NCBI GenBank assembly: GCA_037190805.1
Contig: JBBCJR010000004.1
Coordinates: forward strand, 434,001-498,000
Length of the DNA stretch: 64,000 nucleotides
Origin: JBBCJR01 sp037190805
GTDB taxonomy: Bacteria; Pseudomonadota; Alphaproteobacteria; Sphingomonadales; Sphingomonadaceae
Direction: 5' to 3'
The position numbers were made by a program, and so were the translations under genes. Position 1 is the stretch's first letter; the number at the start of each line of letters is the position of its first letter. This document shows positions 1 through 8,376 of this stretch, one piece after another. The notes beneath the pieces are model-generated. The model did not search any database. It saw only the letters and a program-made list of their open reading frames with translations, and was not told the origin of the DNA.

Positions 1-1688
1 GCGACGTCATGCGTCGATAGCAGGCGCCTGATCAACGCCTCGTCCAGCGGCTTGGCGAAACGCAGATCCGCGACGGTCGTGGTAAGGCCCATCGCGTCCA
101 GACGGTCCGCCGCCTTGACCGCTTCACCAAGACGGGTACCGAGCGACAGGATCGCCACCTGCCGCCCTTCGCGAACCACCCTGCCCTTACCGATCTCCAA
201 TCGCTGCGGCACCGTCGGCAGCGCGCTGCCGACGCCGTTGCCACGCGGATAGCGGACTGCGATCGGCCCGCTGTCATGCAGCGCCATGGTGTGGACCATA
301 TGCACAAGTTCCACCTCGTCGGCGGCGGCCATCACCACCATATTGGGCAGGGTGGCGAGATAGGTGACGTCGAACGACCCCGCGTGCGTGGCGCCATCCG
401 CGCCCACCAGACCGGCGCGGTCGATCGCGAAGCGAACGGGCAGATTCTGGATCGCCACGTCATGGACGACCTGGTCGTAGGCCCGCTGAAGGAAGGTGGA
501 ATAGATCGCGCAGAAGGGCCGATAGCCCTGAGCCGCCAGCCCCGCAGCGAAGGTCACCGCATGCTGCTCGGCGATGCCGACATCGAACGTCCGCTCCGGA
601 AAAGCGGCCTCGAACTTGTCGAGACCCGTGCCTGAAGGCATGGCGGCGGTGATCGCCACCACCTTGTCGTCGCGCCGCGCCTCGGCGATCAGGGCATTGG
701 CGAAAACGCCGGTATAGCTCGGCGGTCCCGGCGGCGCCTTGGCCTGGGTGCCGGTGATGACGTCGAACTTCTGCACACCGTGATATTTGTCGGCCGCCGA
801 TTCGGCTGTGCCATAGCCCTTGCCCTTCTTGGTGACGACATGAACCAGGATCGGACCTTCGGCGGCATCCCGGACATTTTCCAGCACCGGCAGCAGCTGG
901 TCGAGATTATGGCCGTCGACCGGGCCCACATAGTAAAAGCCCAGTTCCTCGAACAGCGTCCCGCCGGTCGCCATGCCGCGGGCATATTCATCGGCCTTCT
1001 TTGCCACGCGGTGCAGCGGGCGGGGCATCGCCCGCGCGACCTTCTTCGCCACCTCGCGCAGCGACAGGAACGGCCGCGACGAGATCAGCTGCGCCAGATA
1101 GGCTGACAGCGCGCCCACCGGCGGTGCGATGGACATGTCGTTGTCGTTAAGGATGACGATCAGGCGGTTGCCGGCCTGGGCGGCGTTGTTCATCGCTTCA
1201 TAGGCCATGCCGGCCGACATCGCGCCGTCGCCGATGACGGCGATCGCCTTGCCCGGCTGGCCCGCCAGCTTGTTGGCCACCGCGAAGCCGAGAGCGGCCG
1301 AGATCGAGGTTGAGCTGTGGGCGGCGCCGAATGGATCATAGACGCTTTCGTCGCGCTTGGTGAAACCGCTGAGGCCGCCCGGCTGGCGCAGCGTGCGGAT
1401 CCGGTCGCGACGGCCGGTCAGAATCTTGTGCGGATAGGCTTGATGGCCGACGTCCCAGATCAGGATGTCGTTGGGCGTGTCGAAAACGGAATGGAGCGCC
1501 ACCGTCAGCTCGACAACACCAAGGCCGGCGCCGAGATGGCCACCCGTGACGCTGACCGCGCTGATCATTTCGGCGCGCAACTCGTCGGCCACCTGCCGCA
1601 AAGCCTCTGGCGACAGCGCGCGCAGATCAGCGGGGTCGCGGATACCATCCAGCAGGGGAGTCGAGGGCAGATCGGACAAGAAAGGCAC
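1..1688 (-). CDS. dxs: 1-deoxy-D-xylulose-5-phosphate synthase, 3' end missing
   Basis: This is the first enzyme of the non-mevalonate (MEP) isoprenoid pathway. It condenses pyruvate and glyceraldehyde-3-phosphate using thiamine diphosphate. Reading leftward from a GTG at 1688, about 562 codons are open up to the window edge. They include the conserved VTGGHLGAGLG region near the N-terminus, DVGHQAYPHKILTGRR, the ThDP site IGDGAMSAGMAYEA, and a transketolase-type DVGIAEQHAVTFAAG segment. The family is about 640 residues long, so roughly the last 75 lie outside the window. The reading frame has no internal break. The GTG start is my choice; no better upstream codon was seen. Confidence 0.95.
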   Translation of the reverse strand, partial: MPFLSDLPSTPLLDGIRDPADLRALSPEALRQVADELRAEMISAVSVTGGHLGAGLGVVELTVALHSVFDTPNDILIWDVGHQAYPHKILTGRRDRIRTLRQPGGLSGFTKRDESVYDPFGAAHSSTSISAALGFAVANKLAGQPGKAIAVIGDGAMSAGMAYEAMNNAAQAGNRLIVILNDNDMSIAPPVGALSAYLAQLISSRPFLSLREVAKKVARAMPRPLHRVAKKADEYARGMATGGTLFEELGFYYVGPVDGHNLDQLLPVLENVRDAAEGPILVHVVTKKGKGYGTAESAADKYHGVQKFDVITGTQAKAPPGPPSYTGVFANALIAEARRDDKVVAITAAMPSGTGLDKFEAAFPERTFDVGIAEQHAVTFAAGLAAQGYRPFCAIYSTFLQRAYDQVVHDVAIQNLPVRFAIDRAGLVGADGATHAGSFDVTYLATLPNMVVMAAADEVELVHMVHTMALHDSGPIAVRYPRGNGVGSALPTVPQRLEIGKGRVVREGRQVAILSLGTRLGEAVKAADRLDAMGLTTTVADLRFAKPLDEALIRRLLSTHDV

Positions 1689-1789
1689 CTGAAATCAGAA
1701 TTGGCGGATAAGCGTCTGTAACCGACCCGATCCTAACCCCATCGCCTGCCTTTGTCGAACCGGCAGGACCCTGAGCTCGGCACGCCGTT

Positions 1790-2254
1790 TCAATCCTTCA
1801 CGCTGCAATTCTCGCAGCGGCCACGCACTTCGATAACCGGCCGGGTGGCGGTGAACCCGACGCTTGCCGCCGCCTCGCGCACGGTGCCGGTCAAACTGTC
1901 GTCATCGATGTGGATGGCATTGCCGCACTGGTCGCAGACCAGAAAGATGCAGTCATGCAGGCACGACGGATGCTGGTTCGCGACATAGGCGTTGGCGCTT
2001 TCGACACGGTGCGCGAGATTGGCCGACACGAACAGGTCGAGAATGCGATAGACGCTGTTGGCGGCGACTCGACGACCTTCGACCTTCGACATTTCCTCAG
2101 CAATGTCATAGGCTGACGCCGGCCGCTCGGCGCTGGCCAGGGTCTGGAAAATGCGGGCGCGCATCGGCGTCCATTGCTCGCCGAATTTCTCCATCGCGGT
2201 GCGTGCCGCAGCGGTCAGGGCATCGCCCTCGTGAAGCATGTGGACATGGGCCAT
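1790..2254 (-). CDS. zur: Fur-family regulator, probably zinc uptake regulator Zur
   Basis: This is a 154-residue Fur-family repressor. The frame stays open upstream, but the ATG at 2254 starts the family-like part. It has an N-terminal winged helix (about residues 15-85, with ASAYDIAEEM and AANSVYRILDLF) and a C-terminal metal-binding dimerisation domain. Two CxxC pairs (CDQC near 107-110, CENC near 147-150) form the structural zinc site of Zur/Fur proteins. A merC-like gene lies just upstream on the same strand (41 bp gap), and a Zur-box-like palindrome precedes that gene. This context favours Zur over Fur or PerR. Metal specificity is inferred, not shown. Confidence 0.85.
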   Translation of the reverse strand: MAHVHMLHEGDALTAAARTAMEKFGEQWTPMRARIFQTLASAERPASAYDIAEEMSKVEGRRVAANSVYRILDLFVSANLAHRVESANAYVANQHPSCLHDCIFLVCDQCGNAIHIDDDSLTGTVREAAASVGFTATRPVIEVRGRCENCSVKD

Positions 2255-2295
2255 GGCCGGAAAGATAGGCGGGGTTGCCCGCCCCGGCAAGCCGA

Positions 2296-2658
2296 TCAGG
2301 CGGCGAGGTGCCGGTTGAGCAGATGCGCGATGGCCACCAGCGTCACGCCAAGCACCGTCAACACGGTTTCCGCCAGCCCGTGCGGCACGACCAGTGCGGC
2401 ACTCATCAGCGCCAGTCCGGCACCACCGATCAGCATCGGTCGCCGTGACCGATGCTGGTGAAGGCCCAGGCCGAGCCCCACCGCAGCCAATACCAGCGCC
2501 GCGAACAGGCCGAGCTGATGAATCATCGGATCGAGCAGCGCCCCGCCCGTCGACGCCACCGCCGCCAGCAGTAACGAACTGGCGATGCAGTGGACGACGC
2601 ACAGACCCGATAAGCCGACGGCCAAGCGATCAATCAGGTGACGGGTTTCGCCCGGCAT
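2296..2658 (-). CDS. MerC-domain inner membrane protein
   Basis: This is a 120-residue hydrophobic protein with about four predicted membrane segments. It begins with the MerC-type signature LAVGLSGLCVVHCIASSL, with the paired cysteines near residues 19 and 24 in the first helix. MerC proteins of mercury operons carry Hg(II) across the inner membrane. Here there is no merA or merR. The gene instead precedes zur in an apparent two-gene operon, behind a Zur-box-like palindrome at 2722-2736. A role in zinc homeostasis or transport is therefore more likely than mercury resistance, but that is inference from context. Confidence 0.75.
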   Translation of the reverse strand: MPGETRHLIDRLAVGLSGLCVVHCIASSLLLAAVASTGGALLDPMIHQLGLFAALVLAAVGLGLGLHQHRSRRPMLIGGAGLALMSAALVVPHGLAETVLTVLGVTLVAIAHLLNRHLAA

Positions 2659-2721
2659 CGGACTCCATAAGCTCCAAGATTCGAACCTTCGATGGCGGCC
2701 GCCCTAGCACAGCACAAGCCG

Positions 2722-2736
2722 TGTTACAACATAACA
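2722..2736. promoter_or_regulatory. Zur-box-like palindrome
   Basis: TGTTACAACATAACA has perfect 5-bp arms (TGTTA/TAACA) around a 5-bp centre. This resembles the TGTTATANTATAACA form of proteobacterial Zur boxes. It lies 64 bp upstream of the merC-like start (2658, minus) and 65 bp upstream of ctaA (2801, plus). Autoregulation of the merC-zur pair is the simplest reading. Confidence 0.65.
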
Positions 2737-2800
2737 TCTTCACATTGCGGATTGGCGGCGGCCTTCACAATGCGCGGTAGGGGGTCCATAGAGCCGGTCC

Positions 2801-3835
2801 ATGTCGACCGTTTTCGCTTCCCGTGCGCGTCCCCGAGTTCTGGCGATCTGGCTGCTGATCATGGCCGCGCTGGTATTTCTGATGGTGGTGGTGGGCGGCA
2901 TCACCCGTCTGACCGAATCCGGGTTGTCGATGGTACGCTGGGAACCGATCTCGGGCATCGTTCCGCCCCTCGACGACACCCAGTGGCAGGCGGAGTTCGA
3001 CGCCTACAAGGCCTACCCCGAATATCAGAAGGTCAATCGGGGCATGAGTCTCGATGAATTCAAGATGATCTTCTTCTGGGAATATTTCCACCGCGTCATT
3101 GGCCGCCTGCTGGGAGTCGCCTTCGCCCTGCCGCTGGTTTTCTTCGCGGCGCGGCGCATGATCCCGAGCGGCTATGGGCCGCGCCTGGTGGCGCTGCTGG
3201 CGCTGGGCGGCCTGCAGGGCGCGATCGGCTGGTGGATGGTGGCGTCCGGGCTGGTCGACAGGCCGGACGTGTCCCATATCCGCCTCGCCATTCACCTCAT
3301 CGCGGCGCTGTTCATCTTCGGCGGGCTGATCTGGACCGCGCTTGATCTGCTGGCCCTCCATCGCGATCCCCGCGCCCGGCCGGCGCGGCTGGAACCGCAG
3401 GCGACGGGCCTGCTCGCGATCCTCCTTATCCAACTTGCGCTCGGGGCTTTCGTCGCTGGACTCAACGCCGGGCACGCCTTCAATCAATGGCCGCTGATGG
3501 GCGACCGACTGTTTCCGGCAGGCGTGCCGTTTCTGTCGCCATGGTGGCACAATCTGGTCGATCAGCCGGTGGTCGTTCAGTTCATCCATCGCTGGTGGGC
3601 CTGGGTGCTGGCGCTGGCCGCCCTCGCCTACGCCAGCCGGCTGTGGCGGCAGGGGGCGTCCATGCCAGCGCTGGCCATCGCCATCATCCTGCCGGTGCAG
3701 ATCGCCGTCGGCATCGCCACCCTGCTCACCGGCGTGGAGATATCGGTGGCCGCGCTTCATCAGGCGCTGGCGGCAGTGCTGCTGGCCGCGCTGGTCTGGG
3801 GCGCCCACCGCGCCGGCCGGCGGACAAGGCGGTAG
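2801..3835 (+). CDS. ctaA: Heme A synthase (COX15/CtaA family)
   Basis: This 344-residue integral membrane protein of about eight helices oxidises the C8 methyl of heme O to a formyl group. The product is heme A for aa3-type cytochrome oxidase. The N-terminus carries VGGITRLTESGLSMVRWEP and then FFWEYFHRVIGRLLG, with conserved histidines. A second four-helix half contains QFIHRWWAWVLA and ALHQALAAVLLAAL. This is the type-2 COX15 layout of alphaproteobacteria. cutA follows after 2 bp, so the two are probably co-transcribed. Confidence 0.95.
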   Translation: MSTVFASRARPRVLAIWLLIMAALVFLMVVVGGITRLTESGLSMVRWEPISGIVPPLDDTQWQAEFDAYKAYPEYQKVNRGMSLDEFKMIFFWEYFHRVIGRLLGVAFALPLVFFAARRMIPSGYGPRLVALLALGGLQGAIGWWMVASGLVDRPDVSHIRLAIHLIAALFIFGGLIWTALDLLALHRDPRARPARLEPQATGLLAILLIQLALGAFVAGLNAGHAFNQWPLMGDRLFPAGVPFLSPWWHNLVDQPVVVQFIHRWWAWVLALAALAYASRLWRQGASMPALAIAIILPVQIAVGIATLLTGVEISVAALHQALAAVLLAALVWGAHRAGRRTRR

Positions 3836-3837
3836 CG

Positions 3838-4161
3838 ATGACGGGACTTGTCAGCCTTTACTGCCTGTTCGCCTCGACCGAGGAAGCCAACCGCATCGCC
3901 GCTGCTGCGGTAACAAGGCGGAACGCCGCCTGCGTCAACATTCTCGGCCCCGTCCGCTCCATATTCCAGTGGGAAGGCGAGCTCGAAACCCGGGACGAGG
4001 TGGCGGCAATCTTCAAGACCACCGCCGACGGTGCGCCTGCCCTCATCCGATTCATCGAGGCAGAGCATAGCTACGACGTGCCGGCGATCACCGCGTGGCC
4101 CGTCGATCAGGCCAGTCGCCCCTATCGCGATTGGGTGCGGGAGAGCATCGCCCGCCCGTAG
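3838..4161 (+). CDS. cutA: Divalent-cation tolerance protein CutA
   Basis: This 107-residue protein of the CutA1 family is a small, very stable trimeric ferredoxin-like fold, linked to divalent metal tolerance though its biochemical role is unclear. Visible family features are CVNILGPVRSIFQWEGELE (about residues 32-50) and HSYDVPAI (78-85), which holds the conserved HxYDxP motif. The ATG at 3838 is 2 bp after the ctaA stop. Its own stop overlaps the first base of the 16-bp palindrome that precedes rplM. Confidence 0.93.
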   Translation: MTGLVSLYCLFASTEEANRIAAAAVTRRNAACVNILGPVRSIFQWEGELETRDEVAAIFKTTADGAPALIRFIEAEHSYDVPAITAWPVDQASRPYRDWVRESIARP

Positions 4162-4176
4162 GGTATTATAATACCC
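4161..4176. promoter_or_regulatory. Perfect 16-bp palindrome upstream of rplM
   Basis: GGGTATTATAATACCC is a perfect palindrome, AT-rich in the centre, starting on the last base of the cutA stop codon. It is 120 bp before the rplM start. It could be an operator or the -10 region of the ribosomal protein promoter, since it contains TATAAT. No T-run follows, so it is not a standard terminator. Confidence 0.5.
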
Positions 4177-4238
4177 GGCCATGAAACGCCTGTTTTTCTT
4201 GACTTCGGCGTCAGTCTCTGCAATTCGGCTGCCCATCG

Positions 4239-4262
4239 GCGCCGCCCTACCCCGGGCGGCGC
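4239..4262 (+). promoter_or_regulatory. Leader hairpin before rplM
   Basis: A perfect 9-bp stem (GCGCCGCCC / GGGCGGCGC) with a 6-base loop lies 34 bp before the rplM ATG and has no T-tract. It may be a structured mRNA leader, possibly autoregulatory as for many ribosomal protein operons. No specific Rfam family can be assigned by eye. Confidence 0.4.
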
Positions 4263-4296
4263 GGTTCGTTTCAACTCCGGTCCCAAGAGGTCAGCC

Positions 4297-4776
4297 ATGA
4301 AGGCGCTGATGAAGACCACGCGTTCGGCAAAGCCGCACGAGGTCGAAAAGAAATGGGTGCTGATCGATGCCGACGGCCTGGTCGTGGGCCGCGTCGCGAC
4401 GATCATCGCCAATATCCTGCGCGGCAAGCACAAGCCGAGCTTCACCCCGCACGTCGATTGCGGCGACAACGTCGTCGTCGTCAACGCGGACAAGGTGCGC
4501 TTCACCGGCCGCAAGCTGACGCAGAAGCACTATTATTACCACACCGGCTATGCCGGGGGCATCAAGGACGTGCGCGCCGACAAGGTGCTGGGCGGCCGGT
4601 TCCCCGAGCGCGTTCTGACCAAGGCGGTCGAGCGCATGGTCCCCCGCGGCCCGCTGGGCCGCCAGCAGATGCGCAACCTGCGCGTCTTCGCCGGGTCTGA
4701 GCATCCGCACGCGGCCCAGAACCCCGAGGCGCTGGACGTCGGCGCGCTCAATCGCAAGAACAAGGTGGGTGCGTGA
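4297..4776 (+). CDS. rplM: 50S ribosomal protein L13
   Basis: This 159-residue L13 protein of the large ribosomal subunit is an early assembly protein. Family features are KWVLIDADGLVVGRVAT at the start, DCGDNVVVVNADKVRFTG, and the segment VERMVPRGPLGRQQMRNLRV near residue 113. The start has an AAGAGGT ribosome binding site. The stop overlaps the rpsI start by one base (TGATG), the usual rplM-rpsI arrangement with translational coupling. Confidence 0.98.
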   Translation: MKALMKTTRSAKPHEVEKKWVLIDADGLVVGRVATIIANILRGKHKPSFTPHVDCGDNVVVVNADKVRFTGRKLTQKHYYYHTGYAGGIKDVRADKVLGGRFPERVLTKAVERMVPRGPLGRQQMRNLRVFAGSEHPHAAQNPEALDVGALNRKNKVGA

Positions 4777-5306
4777 TGACCGATAACCGTCAGTCCCTGT
4801 CCGATCTGAAGGACCTCGCCGCCGCCCAGGCCACTGATGGCGATGCCAATGACGCGGCTGCCGCGCCCGTCTACACCGCCCAGCCGGCCGCTCCACTGCG
4901 CGAGCAGCAGCTCGACGCCCAGGGCCGCGCCTATGCCACCGGTCGCCGCAAGGATGCCGTCGCCCGCGTCTGGCTGAAGCCCGGCAGCGGCAAGATCACC
5001 ATCAACGGCCGCGATCAGGAAGTCTATTTCGCGCGCCCGACCCTGCGCCTGGTCATCAACCAGCCTTTCGACGTCGCGGATCGTCACGGCCAGTACGACA
5101 TCGTTGCCACCGTTGCCGGCGGCGGCCTGTCGGGCCAGGCTGGCGCCGTCAAGCACGGCATCGCCCAAGCGCTGACCCGCTACGAGCCGGTGCTGCGCGG
5201 CGCCGTCAAGGCAGCGGGCTTCCTGACCCGCGACAGCCGTACCGTCGAGCGCAAGAAGTACGGCAAGGCGAAGGCCCGCCGCAGCTTCCAGTTCTCGAAG
5301 CGCTAA
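4776..5306 (+). CDS. rpsI: 30S ribosomal protein S9
   Basis: This S9 protein has 176 residues from the ATG at 4776; a GTG one codon earlier (4773) is also in frame. The family core begins near residue 45 with YATGRRKDAVARVWLKPG and ends with the diagnostic KKYGKAKARRSFQFSKR tail, which reaches the P-site tRNA. The roughly 45-residue acidic and alanine-rich N-terminal extension is longer than in enterobacterial S9 but common in alphaproteobacteria. A strong hairpin terminator follows at 5360. Confidence 0.98.
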   Translation: MTDNRQSLSDLKDLAAAQATDGDANDAAAAPVYTAQPAAPLREQQLDAQGRAYATGRRKDAVARVWLKPGSGKITINGRDQEVYFARPTLRLVINQPFDVADRHGQYDIVATVAGGGLSGQAGAVKHGIAQALTRYEPVLRGAVKAAGFLTRDSRTVERKKYGKAKARRSFQFSKR

Positions 5307-5359
5307 GCACGGAAAGAGGCGCTTTCGCGCTTCCGATCCCTGCGATCAGGCCTGCAAAG

Positions 5360-5393
5360 GGCGGCGGACTTCGGTTCGCCGCCTTTTTCTTTT
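5360..5393 (+). terminator. Rho-independent terminator of rplM-rpsI
   Basis: A 7-bp G+C stem (GGCGGCG/CGCCGCC) with a loop containing TTCG is followed by TTTTTCTTTT, 53 bp after the rpsI stop. Confidence 0.9.
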
Positions 5394-5502
5394 CTTCTAA
5401 TCATTTAAATGGTTAATTTCATTACGGTAGAGTGTTCTTTTTTGTCGGTAAAATTGACATGTGATCGCATGGTTAATGAAAAAAATCCCTGTTTTCCGAC
5501 GT

Positions 5503-5518
5503 TGGCATTACTTTTGCT
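5503..5518 (+). promoter_or_regulatory. Sigma-54 (-24/-12) promoter of the PEP-CTERM gene
   Basis: TGGCATTACTTTTGCT matches the RpoN consensus TGGCAC-N5-TTGCW with exact GG/GC spacing (GG at 5504-5505, GC at 5516-5517), 41 bp before the ATG. A 9-bp direct repeat ATGGTTAAT lies upstream at 5409-5417 and 5469-5477 and may bind the required activator. PEP-CTERM genes are known to be RpoN-dependent in some bacteria through PrsK/PrsR. Confidence 0.75.
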
Positions 5519-5558
5519 TTGATAGGGGCGTTAGAGTTTCTGGTTCGGGGAACATGTG

Positions 5559-6068
5559 ATGAAAAAAATTGCTCTTGCCGCCGCGATCGCCGCTGCTACC
5601 GCCCTTGCTGCTCCGGCCGCCTATGCGTCGCCGGTGGTCACGTTCAATCCGTCGACCGGCACCGGCGTGTTCTTCAACAGCGCCGTGACCGCGGGCGCGA
5701 TCGATGACCTGTTCGAGTTCGATTATGTCGGCACCGGTATCGCCACCGCCGACATCACCTCGATCACCTTCGAAATCGCCGAGGCGATCACGCTGACCTC
5801 GGTCACCTTCAACGACAAGGAATTCTCGCTGAGCGAGACCGTGGATGCCAACGGCAAGCGCACCACCGGTTATGTGTTCGACGTGCCGGTCACCACCGGA
5901 ACGCAGAAGCTGGTCGTCAAGGGCAGCTCGAACGGCAACAACACCTACACCGGCAACATCCGGATCAAGGTTTCGCCGATCCCCGAGCCCGCCACCTGGG
6001 CGCTGATGATCGTCGGTTTCGGCATGGTCGGCAGCACGCTGCGTCGCCGCCGCACCGTCCTCGCCTGA
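5559..6068 (+). CDS. PEPxxWA-type PEP-CTERM exported protein
   Basis: This 169-residue secreted protein starts at the ATG at 5559; a GTG lies directly before it. It has an alanine-rich signal peptide ending near AYAS (residue 24), a threonine/glycine-rich beta-type body, and a C-terminal sorting signal. The signal is PEPATWALMIVGFGMVG followed by RRRR. Such signals are recognised by the exosortase/PEP-CTERM system, in which a hydrophobic tail is cut at the membrane and the protein goes to the surface or extracellular matrix. No exosortase is in the window. It is a monocistronic gene flanked by a sigma-54-type promoter and a strong terminator, so it is regulated alone. The body has no recognisable domain. 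Confidence 0.88.
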   Translation: MKKIALAAAIAAATALAAPAAYASPVVTFNPSTGTGVFFNSAVTAGAIDDLFEFDYVGTGIATADITSITFEIAEAITLTSVTFNDKEFSLSETVDANGKRTTGYVFDVPVTTGTQKLVVKGSSNGNNTYTGNIRIKVSPIPEPATWALMIVGFGMVGSTLRRRRTVLA

Positions 6069-6112
6069 AACGATCTGCCTACCGGCTCCGGTCGGTAGCA
6101 TGATATGAAGAG

Positions 6113-6144
6113 GCTCCCCTCGCATTGGCGAGGGGAGCTTTTTT
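6113..6144 (+). terminator. Rho-independent terminator after PEP-CTERM gene
   Basis: A perfect 11-bp stem (GCTCCCCTCGC/GCGAGGGGAGC) with an ATTG loop is followed by six T, 44 bp after the stop. Confidence 0.95.
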
Positions 6145-6328
6145 ATGTTCTGATTCAAGCGCCGAGGGCATTACAAGACCGGCTTCCTCTTCAGTTGACG
6201 ATAGGCTCCCGCGCAATGCACGCGGATTAAGCTGGCTATCCCCTTCCTTCTGCCGTTCCACGATGGTCGCCCCAACGACCTCGCCTTTCCGGGGCGCAAC
6301 GCGATCGCAAGCCTGCTATAGATTCGAC

Positions 6329-8371
6329 ATGCGTCTCGTGATCATGCCTCTACTCATGCTGCTGGCGGCCTTGCTGCCGACGTCACTGCCCGCCGCACCC
6401 AATATCCAGCCGGCGCTGATCGCGGAGACCGCCAGCCCCTCGGCGGGCTCCACGATCACGATCGCGGTCGAAATGACGCCTGCTCCCGGCTGGCACGGCT
6501 ATTGGAAGAACCCCGGCGACGCCGGCATGGAAACCGAGGTCCGCTGGACCCTGCCCGACGGCGTGGCGGTCACCCCATTCACCTATCCGGTGCCGGAACG
6601 GCTGACCGTCGCCGGATTGATGAACTACGTCTACTCGCACCCCTATGCGATGATGGCCCAGCTCAGCGTTCCGGCCAACCTGGCGCCTGGCAGCGCCCTA
6701 CCGCTGCGGGCAACGCTCAACTGGCTCGAATGCACGGATGTGATTTGCGTGCCGGCCAGCGCCGAGATCGCCACCACGCTGACCGTTGGCGACGGCCGCG
6801 TCAATACGGCGAGCCGGGCGCGCTTCGACCGCTGGCGCGCCGCGGAGCCCCGACCACTCGGCAGTCAGGGCTACTACGAGCGCGCTGGCGACAGGATCAG
6901 GCTTGCCCTGCCACTGCCGGCCGACATCCTGGTCGAGGCGCCCTATCTGTTCCCGCTGACTGACGGCGCGATCGCCTATAGCGCGCAGCAGAGCTTTTCC
7001 CGCAGCGAGGACATGTTGATCGTCGAAGTACCCGCCGCCGATGGCTTTGCCGAGGCGGGCATCAGTACGATCACCGGCGTCCTCAGCCTTGGCGACAAAG
7101 CGGAACTGCCTGGCCTTAGCTTCACCGCGACGCCCGGCCCGGTGCCGGCAGCGGGCACGTCGCTGGAGGCGACGGCGGGCGGATCTGTCATCCTAGTGGC
7201 GCTTGGAGCCGCGATCCTCGGCGGCCTGCTGCTCAACATCATGCCCTGCGTCTTCCCGATCCTCAGCCGCAAGGCCCTTAGCCTTGCCCGATCGGGAGAA
7301 TCGGAGCGCGCCGCCCGGCGCGAGGCACTGGCCTACGCGGCGGGCGTCATCCTGGTGTGTCTGGCTCTCGGTGGCCTCCTCCTTACCCTGCGCGCTGGCG
7401 GCGACGCGATCGGCTGGGCATTCCAGCTTCAGGACCCGCGCGTCATCCTGCTGTTGCTGCTGCTGACCACCGCGATCGGGCTCAACCTCGCTGGTCTGTT
7501 CGAGCTGGAGGCGATTGGGGGCGGCGGCAAGCTGGCCGGCAAGGGCGGCGCTCAGGGCGCCTTCTGGACCGGAGCGCTGGCGGCATTCATCGCCACGCCC
7601 TGCACGGGCCCGTTCATGGGCGCGGCGCTGGGAAGCGCGCTGGTGCTGCCCCCGGTGGCGGCGCTGGCGGTATTCGGAGGCCTTGGCCTTGGCCTTGCTC
7701 TGCCCTTCCTCATCCTCGGTTTCGTTCCGGCGACGCGGCGACTGCTGCCTCGACCAGGACCCTGGATGGACACGTTCCGCCACGTCCTTGCGGTGCCGAT
7801 GTTGCTGACCGCGCTCGGCCTCGCGTGGATTCTCGGCCGGCAAGCGGGCGTCGAGGGGATGACGCTGGGTCTCGCGGCAACGCTGGTCGTGGGCCTCGGA
7901 CTGTGGTGGGTCGGCCGCCGTCAGCGCCGGTCGACGCACCGTCGCTGGTGGCCGCTCGCCCCCGCCCTCGCGCTCGCAGGGTTGGCGCTCGGAAGCATCA
8001 CGCCCCAGGCAACTGACGGCGCCGTCGCGATCAGCGACAATGGCGGCATACCCTTCGACGAAGCCCGGCTGGCCGAGTTGCGCGCGGCGGGCAAGCCGGT
8101 GTTCGTCTATTTCACCGCCGATTGGTGTCTGACCTGCAAGGTCAACGAGAAGACGGCCATCGACCGTGACGCGGTCCGCAACGCCTTCCGACGCGGCGGC
8201 GTCACCGTCATGGTCGGCGACTGGACCCGCGGCGATCCCGACATCGGCCGCTTCCTGGCCGCCAACGGCCGCTCCGGCGTGCCGCTCTATCTCTTCTATG
8301 GGTCGAACCGTCCGGTGGAGGTCCTGCCACAGGTGCTGACCCCAGGGGCGCTTATCGCGCTTGCAGGGTAA
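6329..8371 (+). CDS. DsbD/ScsB-family protein-disulfide reductase
   Basis: This 680-residue inner membrane protein passes electrons from cytoplasmic thioredoxin to periplasmic thiol proteins. The start is the ATG at 6329; the frame is open upstream, but that part runs through a terminator. Domains: signal peptide (1-22), a periplasmic domain of about 250 residues with a cysteine pair in WLECTDVICVP (C135, C140), a transmembrane block with the redox motifs NIMPCVFPI (C307) and IATPCTGPFMGAALG, and a C-terminal thioredoxin-like domain with WCLTC (C600, C603). The large N-terminal domain resembles ScsB more than E. coli DsbD. It stands alone, so its periplasmic partner is unknown. Confidence 0.9.
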   Translation: MRLVIMPLLMLLAALLPTSLPAAPNIQPALIAETASPSAGSTITIAVEMTPAPGWHGYWKNPGDAGMETEVRWTLPDGVAVTPFTYPVPERLTVAGLMNYVYSHPYAMMAQLSVPANLAPGSALPLRATLNWLECTDVICVPASAEIATTLTVGDGRVNTASRARFDRWRAAEPRPLGSQGYYERAGDRIRLALPLPADILVEAPYLFPLTDGAIAYSAQQSFSRSEDMLIVEVPAADGFAEAGISTITGVLSLGDKAELPGLSFTATPGPVPAAGTSLEATAGGSVILVALGAAILGGLLLNIMPCVFPILSRKALSLARSGESERAARREALAYAAGVILVCLALGGLLLTLRAGGDAIGWAFQLQDPRVILLLLLLTTAIGLNLAGLFELEAIGGGGKLAGKGGAQGAFWTGALAAFIATPCTGPFMGAALGSALVLPPVAALAVFGGLGLGLALPFLILGFVPATRRLLPRPGPWMDTFRHVLAVPMLLTALGLAWILGRQAGVEGMTLGLAATLVVGLGLWWVGRRQRRSTHRRWWPLAPALALAGLALGSITPQATDGAVAISDNGGIPFDEARLAELRAAGKPVFVYFTADWCLTCKVNEKTAIDRDAVRNAFRRGGVTVMVGDWTRGDPDIGRFLAANGRSGVPLYLFYGSNRPVEVLPQVLTPGALIALAG

Positions 8372-8376
8372 TCAAC

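Noticed and set aside
2765..3808. 347-codon open frame on the minus strand opposite ctaA
   Set aside because: It is the exact antisense of a strongly conserved heme A synthase, with glutamine- and arginine-rich composition typical of a shadow frame.
7193..7939. 248-codon minus-strand frame over dsbD
   Set aside because: It is a shadow of the transmembrane region of the DsbD-family protein, extremely rich in Q, R and E.
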